Assembly: GCF_002042965.1 (NCBI RefSeq)
Contig: NZ_MZNT01000002.1
Coordinates: forward strand, 1-64,000
DNA length: 64,000 nucleotides
DNA from: Paenibacillus sp. 32352
GTDB taxonomy: Bacteria > Bacillota > Bacilli > Paenibacillales > NBRC-103111
Reading direction: 5' to 3'
The position numbers and the translations under genes are program-made. Each line of letters starts with the position of its first letter. Position 1 is the stretch's first letter. Of the stretch, positions 61,656-64,000 are shown in pieces. A model generated the notes under the pieces. The model worked only from the letters and a program-made list of their open reading frames with translations. It was not told the origin of the DNA and ran no database searches.

Positions 61656-62222
61656 TTGAATGAGCAAACCGGCAAACAGGCTTTACGGTCACAGGAATGG
61701 ATGCAAACGGCTTTATTCCAGCTTATGGAGAAGAAGCCCTATTCCATGATATCGGTAACAGAAATTACAGAAAGAGCTGGGCTTGCCAGACAGACCTTCT
61801 ACCGGAACTACCAGGACAAGGATGAGATTCTCCTTCAATACCTGCATGGATTATGGAAGGGAATGCGGGATAACGCAGCAAAGCCGGCTGCTTTCGACGA
61901 GGAGATGTTCGTCACTCTGTTCCGTCATTGGAAAGCCAATGCTCCTTCCTCGCTGCTGCATAACATAGAATTAAAGGACCGCAAAATCAGACAGCTTATG
62001 TATAAAAGCATATGCGATTTTTTTGACGAGTTGTCTGAACAAATGATACAGGAGAACACCCAGGTCACTGAAGGTGCCTACCGGTTCTATGCCCATAAGT
62101 CGCTATCCTCTGTGGTTCATATGATGCTGATGGAGTGGACCTTGAATCAATTTCACCTGGCGCCGGAGGAAATCGGACGGATGGTAAGTCATTTCACCGA
62201 TTCGATTCGGAAGCATCTATAG
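61656..62222 (+). CDS. TetR-family transcription regulator
   Basis: A 188-residue regulator. WMQTALFQLMEKKPYSMISVTEITERAGLARQTFYRNYQDKDEIL is the helix-turn-helix of the TetR family; the C-terminal ~130 residues form the ligand or dimer domain. TTG start at 61656 behind GGGGAAG. It is divergent from the Fur-boxed lipoprotein gene and may add a second control on it. Confidence 0.9.
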   Translation: MNEQTGKQALRSQEWMQTALFQLMEKKPYSMISVTEITERAGLARQTFYRNYQDKDEILLQYLHGLWKGMRDNAAKPAAFDEEMFVTLFRHWKANAPSSLLHNIELKDRKIRQLMYKSICDFFDELSEQMIQENTQVTEGAYRFYAHKSLSSVVHMMLMEWTLNQFHLAPEEIGRMVSHFTDSIRKHL

Positions 62223-62279
62223 ATCTAAGGTGATATGTTTGGATTTATCGAGCCAATGGAAAAATGCGGTGTAAACCTG

Positions 62280-62308
62280 TTGACAAAACTCGCTAAATCC
62301 TATATTTT
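62280..62308 (+). promoter_or_regulatory. Promoter of the NADAR gene
   Basis: TTGACA (62280-62285), 17 bases, TATTTT (62303-62308). Confidence 0.5.
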
Positions 62309-62441
62309 GATAGTAACAATATGATAATAACAATTTAGAAATAATAAAAACCATGAATAGAACTGTTTCATTAATGCTAGTGTTTTGTTGAGATATAGGG
62401 ACAGCAGGTCGATCGAGTTATGGCAAGGGAGTGGAGATTTG

Positions 62442-62999
62442 ATGATCTACAATATGGAGGATTTACAAAAGGCTTGGCAAGCAGGGGAAAAGCCAAAGTT
62501 CGTGTTCTTCTGGGGGCATACTCCGGCGGCAAACGGCACTGTGAATGCAAGCTGCTTTAGCCAGTGGTGGAGCAGCCATTTTACTGTGGAAGATGTGACC
62601 TACTGCTGTACAGAGCAGTATATGATGGCGGAGAAGGCGCGATTATTCGGAGACAATAACATGCTAGAAGCCATAATGAACACAATCTATCCGAAGGAGA
62701 TGAAAGCGTACGGCCGGGCAGTCAAATCTTTTGATTCCAGGGTTTGGGACAGTCGATGCTATGAGATTGTTAAGCGCGGGAATATGGCGAAGTTTGAGCA
62801 AAATCCGGAGCTTTGGAATTACATGAAAACAACAGGCAATCGAATCTTGGTGGAAGCAAGCCCCGTCGACCGGATCTGGGGAATCGGGCTAGCCAAGGAT
62901 GATCCCTGTGCGCATAATCCAATGAATTGGCAAGGCAAAAATTTGCTCGGATTTGCTTTAACCGAGGTGCGGGACCATTTGTCCAAGCAATTAGTGTAA
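62442..62999 (+). CDS. NADAR (YbiA-like) domain protein
   Basis: A 185-residue protein of the NADAR/DUF1768 family: FSQWWSSHFTVEDVTYCCTEQYMMAEKARLFGD, RVWDSRCYEIVKRGNMAKFEQNPELWNYMKTTGNRILVEASPVDRIWGIGL and GKNLLGFALTEVRDHL. Family members hydrolyse N-glycosidic bonds in riboflavin intermediates or remove ADP-ribose from modified bases. No DarT-like toxin gene is next to it. ATG 62442 follows GGGAGTGGAG. Confidence 0.9.
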   Translation: MIYNMEDLQKAWQAGEKPKFVFFWGHTPAANGTVNASCFSQWWSSHFTVEDVTYCCTEQYMMAEKARLFGDNNMLEAIMNTIYPKEMKAYGRAVKSFDSRVWDSRCYEIVKRGNMAKFEQNPELWNYMKTTGNRILVEASPVDRIWGIGLAKDDPCAHNPMNWQGKNLLGFALTEVRDHLSKQLV

Positions 63000-63017
63000 A
63001 TCATGTCCCACAAACCT

Positions 63018-63053
63018 GATCTTTGTTTAGTCTGCAAAGATCTTTTTCTTTTT
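63018..63053 (+). terminator. Terminator after the NADAR gene
   Basis: GATCTTTG (63018-63025), nine-base loop, CAAAGATC (63035-63042), followed by a T-rich tract. Confidence 0.85.
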
Positions 63054-63099
63054 CATACAGTAATTCCGGCAGCCATCGTCCTACTTATCTGTAATACCG

Positions 63100-63128
63100 T
63101 TTACAGCCAGTTTAAACTGCGGTAATCT
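63100..63128 (+). promoter_or_regulatory. Promoter with palindrome for the last ABC gene
   Basis: TTTACA (63100-63105), 17 bases, TAATCT (63123-63128). The spacer holds CAGTTTAAACTG (63108-63119), a perfect 12-bp palindrome, a likely operator. Confidence 0.5.
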
Positions 63129-63154
63129 AGTATAACGGGGAGGCGCGATCCAGA

Positions 63155-64000
63155 TTGAACGTTATGTCCACATTACTGCAGTATGTAATGAAATATAAGC
63201 TGCTGAGCGTAATCTTTATTCTCAGTATAATCATAGAAGTCGCCTATGCAGTAGCGGCGCCTCTGAGTCTTAAATATATGGTAGATGATGCATTTATTCC
63301 CAAAAATCCTCGTATATTTCTTATCATTTTGGGTATTTTGGTTGGCGGGGGCTTGTTGAACATTGCAGCAGGGTTAAGCGGGGATCTATCCTTGGGCAGG
63401 CTGAGCGGAGAGATGATTCGCGGCCTGAGAATGAAGCTGTTCCACCATGTGCAACTGCAATCGCTGCCCTTTTTCCAGAGGTACCGTGTCGGTGACTTGG
63501 TAACCCGCTTTGCTTCGGATATGGGTTCTATAGAACGGGTCATCCGCGGGGTGATGCCGCTGCTATTAAGGGAAGCTATGAGCGTTACGCTAGGAATTGC
63601 TTTACTGTTATCGCTTGAATGGAAACTGACGCTTGCTGTTCTTGTTGGCTCTATGCTCATGATTGTTGGTCCCAGATGGATGCAGCACAGGGCGGAGCAT
63701 GCGAATATCCGCTTTAAGGAAGCACAGGAGCGATTCTCTAACACCATTGATGAGATGGTTAAAGGCCATAAAACGATAAAAGGACTGCACTTGCACAATC
63801 GGTTCAAGGCACTGGCGGCCAGGCAGATTCAAGAGCTGCTTACCTTGGGGTTCAAGCTGCACCTAACCAATTCCATCATGGAACGGATGCCGCTAACGAC
63901 GCTGCTTATTTTGAATGGAACTATGATTGGCTTCGGGGGTTATTTGATCTTCCATGACGAGATGACAGTTGGGGGCTTTATGGCCTTTTTTACCTTATTT
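63155..64000 (+). CDS. ABC exporter membrane domain, cut by window edge
   Basis: An open frame of 282 codons running off the right end, with no stop. Likely TTG start at 63155 behind GGGGAGG. It has the type I exporter fold: helices at about 18-38 and 55-75, FFQRYRVGDLVTRFASDMGSIERVIRG (the typical FF-x-x-x-R-x-G-D-L-x-x-R coupling motif), LSLEWKLTLAVLVGSMLMIVGP, and later helices. The ATPase domain lies outside the window. Confidence 0.85.
   Translation, partial: MNVMSTLLQYVMKYKLLSVIFILSIIIEVAYAVAAPLSLKYMVDDAFIPKNPRIFLIILGILVGGGLLNIAAGLSGDLSLGRLSGEMIRGLRMKLFHHVQLQSLPFFQRYRVGDLVTRFASDMGSIERVIRGVMPLLLREAMSVTLGIALLLSLEWKLTLAVLVGSMLMIVGPRWMQHRAEHANIRFKEAQERFSNTIDEMVKGHKTIKGLHLHNRFKALAARQIQELLTLGFKLHLTNSIMERMPLTTLLILNGTMIGFGGYLIFHDEMTVGGFMAFFTLF

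Noticed and set aside
1..64000. CRISPR array, prophage or toxin-antitoxin locus
   Set aside because: No regularly spaced short repeats, phage genes or paired toxin/antitoxin genes were seen.

Overview
The window reads as chromosomal DNA of a Paenibacillus-like, spore-forming, low-to-mid GC Firmicute. The pointers are strong purine-rich ribosome binding sites with frequent TTG and GTG starts, sigma-A promoters with extended -10 boxes, many hairpin-plus-T terminators, SLH and copper-amine-oxidase-N wall domains, a GerMN lipoprotein, a double-GTPase dynamin (DynA type), ParE/ParC, glgBCDA and ThyX. It is mostly core and near-core genome. The only clear mobile DNA is the 3' end of a group II intron at the left edge and two MITE-like repeats.

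Layout. 1-0.4 kb: group II intron tail. 0.4-2.1 kb (minus): phosphate transporter Pit and its DUF47 partner. 2.3-4.2 kb: MtaD-type deaminase and a YpmB-like protein. 4.4-6.5 kb: a membrane protein plus a short FtsH-like protease behind an operator-like promoter. 6.7-11.7 kb: cell-wall group (amidase, GerMN lipoprotein, SLH protein). 11.9-16.7 kb: Nth, a small protein and the dynamin. 16.8-20.7 kb: a heterodimeric ABC exporter with a leader-peptide/attenuator-like leader. 20.8-25.3 kb: M23 peptidase, SGNH hydrolase and an ABC-2 transporter. 25.3-29.8 kb: parE-parC. 30.2-31.6 kb: MarR regulator and a ZTP-riboswitch-controlled folD. 31.9-33.4 kb: FetAB-type transporter. 33.5-36.4 kb (minus): pseudouridine synthase, rRNA-type methyltransferase and a PpiC foldase. 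36.7-42.4 kb: glycogen operon glgBCDA. 42.5-47.7 kb: small metabolic and hypothetical genes.

47.8-52.2 kb holds an HscC-type Hsp70, a membrane-spanning J/TPR protein and a DUF1266 protein, tightly packed as one operon. 52.6-55.2 kb: thyX, GNAT, VOC, DoxX and a hypothetical. 55.4-58.4 kb: an ABC exporter with a zinc-ribbon N-terminus coupled to a DUF1854 protein. 58.4-62.2 kb: TylF-type methyltransferase, a P-loop kinase with a homopolymer frameshift, and a Fur-box siderophore-binding lipoprotein divergent from a TetR regulator. 62.4-64 kb: NADAR protein and the start of another ABC exporter, cut by the window edge.

The most notable signals beyond genes are the attenuator-like leader at 16.8-17.06 kb, the ZTP riboswitch, a roughly 58-bp repeat found three times just after hairpin terminators, a roughly 215-bp MITE-like repeat in two inverted copies, and the chaperone operon. 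No tRNA, rRNA, CRISPR array or prophage was seen. All family assignments come from reading motifs by eye; no database search was run.
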